From positions 24,282,501-24,346,500 of the forward strand of contig JAPQWV010000002.1 of the NCBI GenBank assembly GCA_027422505.1: DNA of 64,000 bases. The letters run 5' to 3'. A model generated the notes under the pieces. That model did no database searches. It was not told the DNA's origin and was given only the letters and a program-made list of their open reading frames with translations. The position numbers were made by a program, and so were the translations under genes. This document shows, in pieces, positions 22,190 through 34,900 of the stretch. The stretch's first letter is position 1, and each line of letters begins with the position of its first letter. The stretch is from Craterostigma plantagineum (lineage: Eukaryota; Streptophyta; Magnoliopsida; Lamiales; Linderniaceae).

Positions 22190-22645
22190 TAGTTGTTAAG
22201 ATGCATAGTGGCTTCCCAAATCTACCACCAATTGTTTTTTTTAGTTGAACTTGTGATTTTAGAATAAATTTATGTTTAGACGTTGTGAAGAGAGCTGAAA
22301 ATTTGGGTCGGAGCCCATGGGGCAGCCCGACCAGCATTAGGTTTGGGCTTTATTTTGATAAGCCCGAAATATGATGCCTATTGGGCCGGCCCATCAAGCC
22401 ATTGGGCTGACGAGCCACTGGCAAAAACCCCGACGGGCCGCTGGCCAAATTTGGCCCATTGATTTTCAAAATTCTTTTATTTTATTTACAAAATTCAATA
22501 TTTTTATGAATTTATGGGATATAAGATTTTTTATAATGTATATTTGTATATTGGGTATAATAATCGTATAAAATATAAATATTTTTTAAAAAAATGATTT
22601 TTTTAGTAAAAAGTTAACAAAAATATTAACAATATAGGCCCCTTA

Positions 22646-23961
22646 GACCATCTCCAACCGAAAAACACATTCTCAAACTCAAAATGCAGTAATTTATCTC
22701 CAACCGATCAACTCATTCTCAAACTCAATAGACCATTTGTAATATTCACTTCCACACTAATTTTTACAAAGTTCAATACTACCCATCTATTTTACAACTT
22801 TACAAATTAGACTACGAATATTATTTTAGATTTTTAAACAAAAATATTAATTAGGTTAAAATAATATATTCATACATAAAAAAAACATCGATTAATATTT
22901 ATTAAAAAACGACAACCACAAAAAATTAATAAGTAAATAATTATATTCATTCATACAAGTTTTGTCGTTAGAATTGAGGATAAGATCAATTTATAAATTG
23001 ATTAATTAGGTTTCTTGGTTCGAATCGAGGAAAGAATTATAGCAACTTTTGATGGAAATTGTCGGTTACAGAGATTGATGCAGCTTGTCATCTCTATTTT
23101 TTTTTTATGTTTGCTTTTCCTTGCACAGCACAAAAGCAGAGAAGAAAATTGAAGTACTTCGATGCAAATTAAAAAATTAGATCGCATCATAACCGTTCCA
23201 GACACATACGTCGAAAGGATGAGAGAGAATACATCTAACGCATTTGGGTTTAGTTTTGGTGTTCGGTTGGAGTAAATTTACCTCAAAATTTGCGTTTTGG
23301 TGTTCGGTTGGAGATAAGGATGGCAATGGGCGGTTTCGGGGCTGGTAATGGACATACCGTCCCCATACCAAATTCTCGTTCTTAATACCATCCCCACTAA
23401 TTCACCGCTTGTGATGAATTGGTTCGGGGATGGGTAATCACCGTTCGGGAATCGGGTTCCCCGTGGGGGATTCGGGTTCCCCATATTCATCTATATGCAA
23501 TAATTTTTTTTTTTTGCAACAAAAACACAAACTAAGTAATATAGACAGATTAATATGTAAAATTAGAGTATAAAAACAGAAAATAATATGTAATTGAAAT
23601 ATTCGTGTATTGTGAAGAATATATATTGAAAGTAGAATTTTTTTTTCTTTTAAATATGATCTGAATATAAAATAATGGTCTTTGAGAATCCTTGATTCAA
23701 ATTAGTTTTTCAATATATTTATTAGTAAATCGAATCGGGGAATGGTGAATCACCATTTGATTCAAACGGGGCCGGGTGCGGGGCCGGGGATGGGTGAGAA
23801 ACATGATTACCATCCCCATCCCGTCCCCGCTCTTTCACCAATGGGGAATCACCGTCAACTCTCGTCCCCATTTTGACCGGTGATTCCCCGTCCCAATAGC
23901 ATCGGGTCCCGACGGGGATGGTTCACCGTGGGAATTTTGCCATCCTTAGTTGGAGATGCTC
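22646..23961. mobile_element. Tourist-like (PIF/Harbinger) MITE interrupted by a hAT element
   Basis: Termini GACCATCTCCAACC and, reversed, GAGCATCTCCAAC are flanked by TTA on both sides (22643-22645, 23962-23964). Without the nested insert it is about 680 bp. It shares internal text (GAGTAAATTTACCTCAAA) with the element at 45229-45972 in the opposite orientation. Confidence 0.85.
23315..23948. mobile_element. hAT MITE nested inside the Tourist-like MITE
   Basis: 634 bp with terminal repeats TAAGGATGGCAA / TTGCCATCCTTA and a perfect 8-bp target duplication GTTGGAGA (23307-23314 and 23949-23956), diagnostic of hAT transposition. The target lies close to the right terminus of the Tourist-like element. 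Inside are GC-rich runs such as CCGTCCCCATACC and no open frame. Confidence 0.92.
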
Positions 23962-23964
23962 TTA

Positions 23965-24709
23965 GCACTATCAGCTGGCCCGACAATCAATAAAAGGGTT
24001 TGGACATAAGAATCTTAGCCCATAGAATTTTGGGCCAGCACAACCTGGCCCAACAGTCGGGCAGCCCGCTCAATCCGTGCCGAGCGGGCTGGCCCGCTCA
24101 AACTTTCTGTTCTAATAAATGTGAAATGTGTGAGTGTGTAGTGGAATTTTGTTTCTTCCCAAGTATTATAACATCCTTTGGCAGTCTTAATTTAACGGGC
24201 TAAAATTAATGGGCTTAAACCACTAATGGGCCATATCAAGTTAGTTGGGCTTGTAACAGTCAAAAGCCCATAAGATGAGAGAGAGAAGTGTTATTTACGT
24301 ACGCATGAAATCATCTATCCTACAAAATATATCCCCCTCTATGTTCCAAAATGAATAATCTTTCAAAATTTAATCCGACGGTTCACAAAATTTCTTTTTA
24401 TTTATTAGTTCTTTTAATCCTATTGTACACCAAATCATAAAATCGTCGTTATTTCATGATATTTATATGATAAAAATATATAAACATATCCAATTTATTC
24501 CTTGTTTTATGAGGATCGATTTGATATCCATATCATATATTTTTCAAAAATAATAAAAATCAATTTTAGATAGTGGAACAAGAACTGGGATGGAGATTAC
24601 GAGACAGAGTATTTCAACCGATTTACGTAATATGCATGAAGATTATTGATCACTATATAATATAAACAGCTGTCTCTATTCTAAACGGCGACGGAGATGA
24701 TTCTGCTTT
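23965..24709. other. Intergenic downstream of the PCC13-62 gene
   Basis: Contains runs of GGGCC/GCCCA (24020-24090, 24200-24260) and AT-rich DNA. No gene recognised. Confidence 0.5.
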
Positions 24710-25823
24710 CTAGCGTCGGAGATATGACCTGGCGATTTGACCGTCGGCGCCTTTAGGATAAAATCCGCCGGGAAAACTCTCATTCCCACTCCCATAAACG
24801 ATCCTCAGAATCTCCTTAGGCGTTCGATCGTACGCCAGCGAGTTCTCATCGCCGGCGAGCACGTTGCCGGCGATTTTCCCCTCCGCCCCGAGCTTGGGCT
24901 CCACTATCAGCCCTTCGTCCTTCAACCCTTTCTTCCCCAGCTTGTTCCTCAGCGCCGATATCCTGTCTGTAAATTCCGCCACCGTGATTCCGTACGGCCG
25001 TACCTTCTCCGAGGCCCGCTCGTACAGCAAGCCCCGAATCACCGCGTCTTGGCCCGATTCGACGGCGAGAAGGCCCGCCACGAGCTGACGTATGCAAAAG
25101 ACGTCGTCAAATCTCTTAACACAGAGAAGTCCATAATCTATTAGGAGAGAGATGCAAGAAAAATCTTTTATTACCTTTTTTGACCTGGGGCTTTGGAGCT
25201 TGGGATTCGCGCCGACGTACCCAGTGAGTCCGACGTAAGGTACGACGTACGACGCAAGGAGATAGTTTATGTCGCCGGCGTAGGGATCAAAGGGAGGCAG
25301 TAAATGCCTTCCAAAGGCGTTGTTCATTACGGTGGCAAAAGTAGCTGTGCTGAGGTTCAACAGCGGCCGAGGAAATCCCTCCACCGTGCTCTGAATCGCC
25401 CTGCAATAACAGCAGTTAGAAAAGCAGACGATCGACGACGGATCGGATAAAAAAACAATCTCAGACTTATGTTTTCACGTTTCTCATGATCGATTATTAC
25501 CTCACGTGTCCGAATTCCTGGTAAGCAAACTGTGCGATGATATCTCTTACGAGTCGGCTGAGCTTTGCCTTTCTAACGCCGATCGGCGGCGGCCCTCCCT
25601 TGGTAAGATTGGGCTGAAGCTTGTCAAGCCCAGCGCCGAGAGCGCCCCAGGCGAAGAACTCTGCTTCAAGGTACTCTAAATTGAGTGGGAATTCCAACAG
25701 CTTAACGTCAGATTTTGGTAGATTCTTCGTTCGATTGTTATCTGCGCCGTAGGAGAAAGCGATGCATAGCATAAGAGAGAAGAAGATTACTGCTAATGGG
25801 GTGAAGGTGGGGCGATGTGCCAT
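24710..25823 (-). CDS. Desiccation-related protein PCC13-62-like (ferritin-like domain)
   Basis: Three exons: 25823-25501, 25400-25175, 25084-24710. The product is about 307 residues. A signal peptide (LAVIFFSLMLCIAFSYGA) suggests export. The ferritin-like helical domain follows, with the family marks LLEFPLNLEYLEAEFFAWGA, AYQEFGHVRAI, FDPYAGDINYLLASYVVPY and VAGLLAVESGQDAVIRGLLY. The Glu and Glu-x2-His positions of this bundle are where metal would bind. The prototype is the dehydration-induced pcC13-62 of the resurrection plant Craterostigma. Relatives occur across land plants and their biochemical role is unsettled. The gene looks intact, with clean GT-AG introns in phase. No stress element can be asserted in the promoter. 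Confidence 0.9.
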
Positions 25824-25913
25824 AGATGATGATGCGTGTGAATTTTTTTTTTTATTTCTCTTCTTTTAAAGATCAATCATAATATATAGCAATAAGCTTT
25901 TTGTTGATGGGAT

Positions 25914-25959
<46 letters not shown>

Positions 25960-26749
25960 ACTTTGAAGAAGAGTCCACAAGTTTCTACACTTGTCACCGA
26001 AAGATCGTGTCAAGGTGGTTGTAATAAAAGCCGGACGATTCCAAAGAAAAATTCAATGCCAAGCTTTGAAATTTTGAGGTTGTGATGTAATAATGTGATT
26101 AGCTACAGGACATATATATACATATAATATATATTGTCTTATTAGACCATTACGTATACGCAACGACTGGGAAATGGTGGTTTTGGTTGGTTGGGGGATC
26201 AAAGCGAATGCGTTAGAAAGTCGACATAATAATTAGATTTTCGAAGTCTCTAAGGAGCGAAGGGACCACGACATAATTATTTAATGTGTATGTTATGGGT
26301 TTGAATCCGCTTGAACCCTCCTCCTTTGGCTACGGTATTCTATACGAATTTTAGACAAAATACTAAAGATTCGAGATAGCTTCGTCGTATACCCCATAGT
26401 TTTTCTGGTGTACCTATATGTTGGGCTTCATGGAGAAGTTTTAATGTATCTATTACAAAATTCTCGGTCCATATGCATTATATGTTAGCTTCAATTCAAG
26501 GGGTTAAAATGGAAATTTCATTTCCCAACCGAAAATAGAAAGGTAGGAAGGGGGGTGGGGTTACACGACATAGCAATCAAATCCATTTCAACCACCAACT
26601 AAAGTCGACGATGCCATGAGATATATACTAAATATATCCTATTACAACGTTTGAATTTCTATAATCATCTTTTGATTATATCTAACATATATTATTGCAT
26701 TTGAAATATGTTGAATGGCTAAAGTTGCATGAAAACGGAACACTACGAA
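25824..26749. other. Intergenic with an AT microsatellite
   Basis: Holds the PCC13-62 promoter, including an (AT)18 tract at 25921-25956, about 100 bp above its start codon. Nothing else recognised. Confidence 0.6.
25921..25956. repeat. (AT)18 microsatellite
   Basis: 36 bp of uninterrupted AT dinucleotides in the PCC13-62 promoter region; likely polymorphic. Confidence 0.95.
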
Positions 26750-27081
26750 TCAAACCCGAGATTTTGCGGTGGCGAGGCGATGGCAGTTTCCGTCGCCTCT
26801 TTTGAGACCGCAAACGCACTTCTCAAGCAACTCATAGTCCTCGTCCCAAAACAACATCGATGCTACATCGGGATTCTCTAGAAGCATCTTCGAAGCTAAA
26901 TACCCAGCGATCGTCCAAGTCTGGCAAAGTCGGGCTTGTTTTCCCACGAATTTCCCAGACTTAGTATCGTAGTATTCTGGCCATCTATCGACTTTCAGTC
27001 TTTTCTCGGCCAAAGAAATCGCCTTCCTGGCTAACTCAGGTCTTCCCATCTTAATGCAAGCCAATGTGAACTGAGACAAAT

Positions 27082-27133
<52 letters not shown>

Positions 27134-29524
27134 GTGTGTGTGTGTGAGTGTATTCAAGATATGATCTTTTTGTTATTGAATTTGACGTATCAAACCGATC
27201 TACTACGAGTCGAGCTATACCTGCCACGTAAGTGTTGGCCAAGATCCACCGTTGTGATACGACCACGGCCTACAATGCAGTAAAACATGGTGGATTAATT
27301 AGGTTCAGGGAACCCCATATAAATAGCACGAGACCACGTTTATACAGCAAAATCTAAGGCTATTGATTAAAAAAAGTGTGGTCAACGAGGTTAAAATTAG
27401 TAGACCAATGGAGGAGTTGTTTCTTACGTATTCTTAGGGTCACCTCCAGTGATTATGCGCCACTCCTCGTGCTCCAGGGCAGGGAAGCATATCTTGAGAG
27501 GCATTTGTCCCACAAGGTCGTCCCATTTCTCTTCGACCAAATCGAGGATAAAATCGCTCTGTTTCGATGTGCACAGGGACGAAACGATGGCCCAGAGGTT
27601 ACCGAGCGTGAAAAACCTGAAGTCCATGTGGGCGGGCTGGAGATTCCCGACAAAGTATCCTCCGTATTCGGGGATCCAATCGACCAGCCATTCGGGTATT
27701 TGATCTGCGTAGATGTTGAACTTGTTGACTGCGTCCTTGGAGTATTCTTCGGTCTTGTAGCGGTAAATCTCGTTGATTTTCTTCTTGTCCAACCAGTAAT
27801 ACTCTCTCATGTGAAATGAAAGTGCGCTCAGCCTATTGTTAACGGCCACGATCAGATTCTTGGTTGCTTCGTTGACGATCAGCATCTCCAGGGAGCAGCG
27901 CAAAGCAGAGTAAAACAGAGCCTACAATTGCAGAGACGATGATCTTTCTTTCTATGGAGCTATTCTATTCAATTACAAGTTTCTCAAGGATGAGTTGATT
28001 TAAGAAGTGCCTGGTGTTTTAACTCACTTGGATCTCAAGGGGGTGTCCGTGGATACCCATTCTTCGATCGATCATGCAAGAACCGTCAGTGACCAAAAGA
28101 GTAGGAAACATATCAAACCCGTCTGTTAAGCATAAGTTTAGGATTAATCTTATTCCTGTTTGTACGTCCACCCTCTCTTGCAGTGTATAATCACCCGTCA
28201 CTTTTCCATATGCTCTCAGCAAGATGATCCACCATAATCCTGTCCAAATGGCAAAGCAAACCCATAATTTGTCAATATTACATCATTATACTGATACAAA
28301 AGTTTCAGATCAAATCACTTTGTCAAAATCTGATTTTTAAGCACCGAAATGCGTAGGAATAGTTTAAGAGCTCGCCTAAATCATAAGACTAGACTGCCAC
28401 ATTAAAATACACTCCAGTGAGTACCTGAGTCAACGGGAGCAACTCGACCAATAGCTGATTCACCAAACTCTGGATCTAAGACGTCCTCGAATTCTCCATC
28501 TCGTCCATCCATAGGCACAGCTCTAACCTTAAAGCTTGCAGGCATCAACCCTTGCCCGGGGCTGTAGCAATCCACAGTTTTTTCCCAACTCTGATTCAGA
28601 ACCAGAAAAAAAAAAAAAGATACAATAAGATGATATAATTTTTCGCAATACCCATCATGGTACTCAAAACACCAAATAAATATAAAATCGTAGGGATACA
28701 CCATAAGCTATATTATGGAGTATATAGCTAGTCACCTGTAGCCGAAGGGTGTGAAGCAGAAAGTTCTTTACTATATCTCCTTCTTCGTTCAGCAAGAATG
28801 CGAGAGCAGACGGGACAAAATCACGAACAAAGACTTGGTCATAATTCAGTGGCTGCGTATCATTTTGATCGACGGCTGCTACGGTTCCCACAGGCTTTCC
28901 ACAGTAGTTCACAACAGCTTCGCGGAGCAATTTCCAGGCTTCATTTTCCAGTTCGGTTACATTTCTCCCAGCAGTTGGTTTTAGTGAAACCTTTGATTCA
29001 GTAGCTCGGGCATCAAGTAAAGGACTAGTAGAACTGTTGTCCACTTCGATTTCATCTTCCCTCACTATTCCTCCTCTTTCGACTAAATCTTGACCTATTT
29101 TCTCAACTACCAAGTGCTTCACATCGAAACCCCCCGAAATGTACATCTTATCGACACTAATATTATTTACAAGTGATTCAACAGAAGTTGAATGGTTTCT
29201 AATATTCGACGCTACATTTGTTATTATACCGTCAAACTTATCGTTCTTCTTCCCCCAACGGCCTCGTAAGGCCCTAGATTGAGCAGCCCAATAAGAATCG
29301 GAAACATAAAAAACCCTCCGATTTGAGCCGGCGACACCACTAATCCTAAAAACCTTACTACCGTTACAAGTATCAGATTCCGACAGTGATTTTGACAAAT
29401 TATGCTCTTTAAAATGGGAATGCTTCAGAAATGGGCATAAAAAAATGGACGAAGTTCTTGCGTGAACAAAAATACTACAGCAAGGCTTCGTAGTGGAAAT
29501 CCCAATGCAGCTCAAACTGCTCAT
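26750..29524 (-). CDS. Alkaline/neutral invertase, GH100, organellar InvC-like
   Basis: Six exons: 29524-28736, 28590-28425, 28239-28028, 27921-27428, 27269-27221, 27070-26750. The product is 676 residues. It splits sucrose into glucose and fructose at neutral pH. The N-terminal 150-200 residues are poorly conserved and Ser/Arg-rich, with few acids at the very start ([19 protein letters not shown]), typical of the targeted alpha clade; similarity to Arabidopsis A/N-InvC suggests mitochondria. The GH100 (alpha/alpha)6 barrel includes [80 protein letters not shown] and [17 protein letters not shown]. The conserved Asp of FVRDF and the Glu of FPALEHEEW are present. Intron 5 contains TA and GT microsatellites. 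Nothing is broken. Confidence 0.93.
27091..27148. repeat. (TA)n-(GT)n compound microsatellite in invertase intron 5
   Basis: An (AT) run at 27091-27126 is followed by a (GT) run at 27132-27146, within the intron between 27221 and 27070. Expected to be length-variable. Confidence 0.95.
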
Positions 29525-30252
29525 TTTTTCTTGATAATTATCACAAAATGCAATGCAGAGATCAGTCTTTCCCCAGTCAACTATAGATTATCCGATCTTT
29601 TACCCACAAACAGACGAAAAAGCCCGACCTTAACAGCTAGAGACGTAATTACTCGTATACACAGAACTAATTTACTCAATATACTTCAATACGCTATTGA
29701 CTTTCAACTAATTTGCAGCTCTGTTAATCTAGAAAAAGCAATTAACAGAAGACGACCTGACAACACAACTGAAACGATTGGTCTTGCAAAGCTAATTACA
29801 TACAAATCTAGCAAACCAAAAATGCTAAAAATATAAAGGACACCTTACCAGAACGGCAAAGAATAGGAACTTACAATTGCTTACTTTTGCGTGAAACAAA
29901 GAAAAAAATGGCGTGCTGTGCTCAAAATGTTGGTGGGGTTTATATAGGGGCGGAGTTTGGGAAAGTTCAACGAATCGATGCGTATGGTACAAACAATAGA
30001 GTCGTCACAGTGGTGAATTCCCTGTTTTGACCTTCAGCACGTGAAACTCGATTTTTCTTATAGGCGTAATTACAATAAGGCCCCTTACAAACTGGTGTAA
30101 ATTACGCAAGTTTAAAGTGCCCACCATAATAAGCCCAATAAGCAGGCCTATATTACGTCAGGTGTCCATCTCCGCACTGAGCAGAAACCCTAACTAGCAT
30201 TAGCCGTTCGTCTCTTTCATTGAGATTTCCCAGCTTCCATAGCCAATCAGCC
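29525..30252. promoter_or_regulatory. Divergent promoter region: neutral invertase (-) and RPS15 (+)
   Basis: About 730 bp separate the two start codons. Close to RPS15 lie a telo-box AAACCCTAA (30185-30193) and a site II-type AAGCCCAA (30131-30138), a pair known from plant ribosomal-protein promoters that drives expression in dividing cells. The invertase side has no motif that I can name. Whether any element is shared is unknown. Confidence 0.6.
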
Positions 30253-31293
<1,041 letters not shown>

Positions 31294-31312
31294 GTTCATT
31301 CCTCTGAAGTGA

Positions 31313-31908
31313 GCGAGTGAGAGAGAGAGAGAACCCTTTTCAGTCTTTGTAGTATGCTGCTTCTGCGTTTCTTTTGTTTTTTTTTTAAATATTTTGGTGG
31401 ACTTCGAGCGTGATTGAGAGAAGGTCGAGGGCTTTTCTTTTCAGTCTTCTGAGCGGTTACGTTCATCAAATTTGCTGTTTTTGTTTTTTGTCTAAACGTT
31501 TTAATTTACTTTGAAATTAATTATTTTTTTACATGGGTTGTTTGTACAGAGAGACTAATTGATGAAAAATATTGGAAATAAAATTGAGACAGAATTTGTA
31601 TAGGGAGACGAATTGATTTTCTAGAGAGACAAACAAGAGACTACGTCGGGGCCAGGCCATGGCCACTTTGAGCAGAACAATATGGTTTTGACTCCTTTCA
31701 ATACCTAATAGTACTTGAATCATTAGTTGCATAAAATTAATTTCTTTGGTAAATAATAATTAATAATGACAATGATAATAAAAGACCCAAAAAACTGGAT
31801 GCAGAGAAGTTTAATTCGGATGAAGAACCACAATGTATAAAGCAGAGAACATGTAGTTCCGTTGCCACAAGGTACATAAGATTAGATCGACTTTAGACCT
31901 CAATGAAC
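31313..31908. other. Convergent intergenic region
   Basis: 3' ends of RPS15 and the CIP7-like gene. No other feature recognised. Confidence 0.5.
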
Positions 31909-34900
31909 TTAAGTTTGTTTCTTGTCGCTGTTTTTGCTCCGAAAGGGCGATAACAAAGAGAAGTGGCGAGATGCTGCAACAAGGAATTAAGTTTTTCAAG
32001 CAAAAGTTGTTAGATAATATAAAATTATGATATGATGATTTTACGAGAACGCACTACTTACCCTTTTGCCGAGGAGCATTTCCAGACGTTGAGCTCTCAT
32101 CGTTCGATATTAGGTTCTTCAATGTGTTCACTACAAGTACATAGACGAACGAATTGAGCCGAGAGTAAAAACTCGTTCGTACGAAATGGATTGACTATAT
32201 AAAGACAAGAACGTCGATCTTTGAGTAAATAAACCTCATTAAAAGAATAGAACGACAATCAAATTACCTTCGCCCGACGAAGCTAGTTTCTTGCCATGAT
32301 GATTATCGTGTTCAGCACCATCGCGACTGCTACATTCTGAATCAACACTTTGGTCCACTGAAGTCGATGCACGAAGCTTCTTTCCAAACTTCAAGAGATT
32401 TCTCAAGCCTGTCGACGGCTCCTTTACGAACGTCTTCTCTGAAGTTTCGACTTGTTTTTCCATTTCGACAAGAGGTGCAGAGGTCTCCACGGCATATTCG
32501 AGGGAGGAGTTACGAGCATGAGGGGCTTTGTGTGGCTTTTCACCGCCTGTGTGTTTCTCCGAGGAATCGAAAACCTTTGCCTGACAATTTAAGAAATTGT
32601 ATGATTGAGGATCCAGGTCTATGACAATAAATCATACTATGGCAGTTACAGAAATATAACCATAAAAGCAGGAGCTAGTTGAAACATCTCGCCCTTCTTA
32701 AATAGTAGCTTATGAAAGTAAAAGATTCATAGCAACCAGCTCAATTCTAGAAATGAAGAGACTTACAATTGTTTCTTTATCAACCCGAGCATGATTCGGA
32801 TCTAATGCAGTCGCCACCCTACTTTCTCCTTTTTCCTGATCGTAATGAGGCCTATTCCATTTCTCTGAATTCGTTTCCAAAGGAAACGTCGGAACAGAAG
32901 GCTTCTCTAGCATCACGACAGTTTTTTCCACTATCGGGCTCTCCTCTGCATTGCAGTTATTTGCACCTGATTCAGCATTTCCATTCATAGTCTGATCATC
33001 CTTCACCGTCGATACACACTCGACATTTGCTTGCGACTTTGAAGGTTTGATCTTTAATTCTGGTAGAGTTGAAGCCTTGATTCGATCAAGGCTGATAATG
33101 GCCGTCATTTTGATCTTATCAGACGCATCAAATAACTTCCTTTTTACCACGGCTTCTGCGTTTCCAGCTTTTGCTGAGGTCGCAGAAGGATATGTGGTTA
33201 TTTTCGGCTCAGATAACCTCTTGATACGGCCCATGGTAGTAGCTTTAGAATCAGGTGTGATACCGTTATTTGCTCTTTTTGTTTCAGGGATTGACGATGA
33301 TGACTTAGTCAACCTATTTCCTGGATTGTTGCTACCCTCATTCAATCTCTTGGGCATCGGTGTCTTGCGCACGCTCGATCCAGGCGAAGTTTTGATTTTG
33401 GATCTTTGCAACGGCGATGAAGATCCCAGCTCTGAGTCGCTAAATTTGGATCCTCTATTAGCTATAGGAGATGGGAGCTTCGATTGTATTGGCTTTGTCT
33501 GAGGAGAAAGAGTGGACGGTTTTAAAGGTATTGGATTTGCTCGTGCTGCAATTCGCTTTTGTCTTTCCAGCTTCAACTTTGCGAGTCTCTTTGCTTCTTC
33601 CTCTTCCTGTAATGAATTGATTGTTCAGATATTTGAGAAAAACTAGTCATGTAATAACGAAAAAAAACCTATGTAAAAACCCTTGAACACTAATCATTGT
33701 ATGAGCATAACAAGAAGCATTGCGAACTAATAGCAAGGACAAATTTGACAAGTCACGTGACTTTCTCAGTCCCATGTCGTACCTTCTCTTTCTTCATTTT
33801 CTGCAGCTCGGCTTTGTACGATCTTAACCTCTCGGCGCGTGCTCGTGCGTCTTCCACAGGGCTCATCTTCAGTGGTCTGCTTTCCTTCTTTATAGGTCCC
33901 CCAGTTCTTCGCTTTGATAAAGAGTCCGCAGCAACCTTCGATTTCCTATCATTTAATGATTTTCCTAGTCCGCCCTTCGCATTGGCATTTCTCCGCACTT
34001 TCCCCTCTAAACCTTCTGCACAGACCTGCATTTTATAGTCAAGTGTAGGGTCTACGCCCGGAGAGTTCTTTTCTGCCCCTCTTTCGGGCATCAAGCTCAA
34101 ACAATCAGGCTCATAACTTTGTTTCTCCCCTTTAGATTTCTTATGTGATGACGATGTTTCTGTATCAATATGAACAGAAGTTCTATCTGCTCCAAAAGCA
34201 TGATCCAACGCCATAGACCTAAACGGTACGATGAAAGCTTCATCATTCATCCCATGTGAAGAAGACTCTCTATCAATCTTATGGTTGCCATCCTCATAAC
34301 TGTTGACATCGAATAAATTCCTGTAATTTGACTGTTTTTGTTGATCGCTAATAATATAGTCTTCAGCTTCTGCCCGAGATAAAATCGTTCGTCCATTGCT
34401 CTCTGAAAACTGAAAAGCTGTTTGCCCATCATTTCCCATGGAACCCTTACTGCCATGGGAGGAGAGTAAAACATCATCATTCAAGCCCCTGGGCTTACGA
34501 GTGACTCCACTGATTCTGTGAATGTTTCTCGTCTCACTATCGTGGATTTCACCAGTATCACTAGCACCAAGAGCCAGAGGATCATCTATGGCACTGTTTC
34601 CACGTCTCTTCAGTTTAACACCTCTCTCAATTTCGAAAACAGCGCCATTTTCAGCATTAGCATCTTCAGAGCTTCCTCTCAATAAGCAATTTTGAAAGGC
34701 CTGCCAGTGACTATCACCTGCATCCTTTCCAAACATAGAAAGCTCATCATCCGCTGCATTTAACTTATCCACAGACTTCTGAAGGCCGCCTTTACTTTTG
34801 GATGAACGACCATTTTTGTGAATTACATTACCGCCCTCAACTTCAAAATCTCCATTTGCTATATCAGTGCCTGAACATGATGAATCTGACTCGGTTTCAC

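Noticed and set aside
33047..33502. Plus-strand 151-residue frame inside the CIP7-like gene
   Set aside because: Antisense of coding exon 10.
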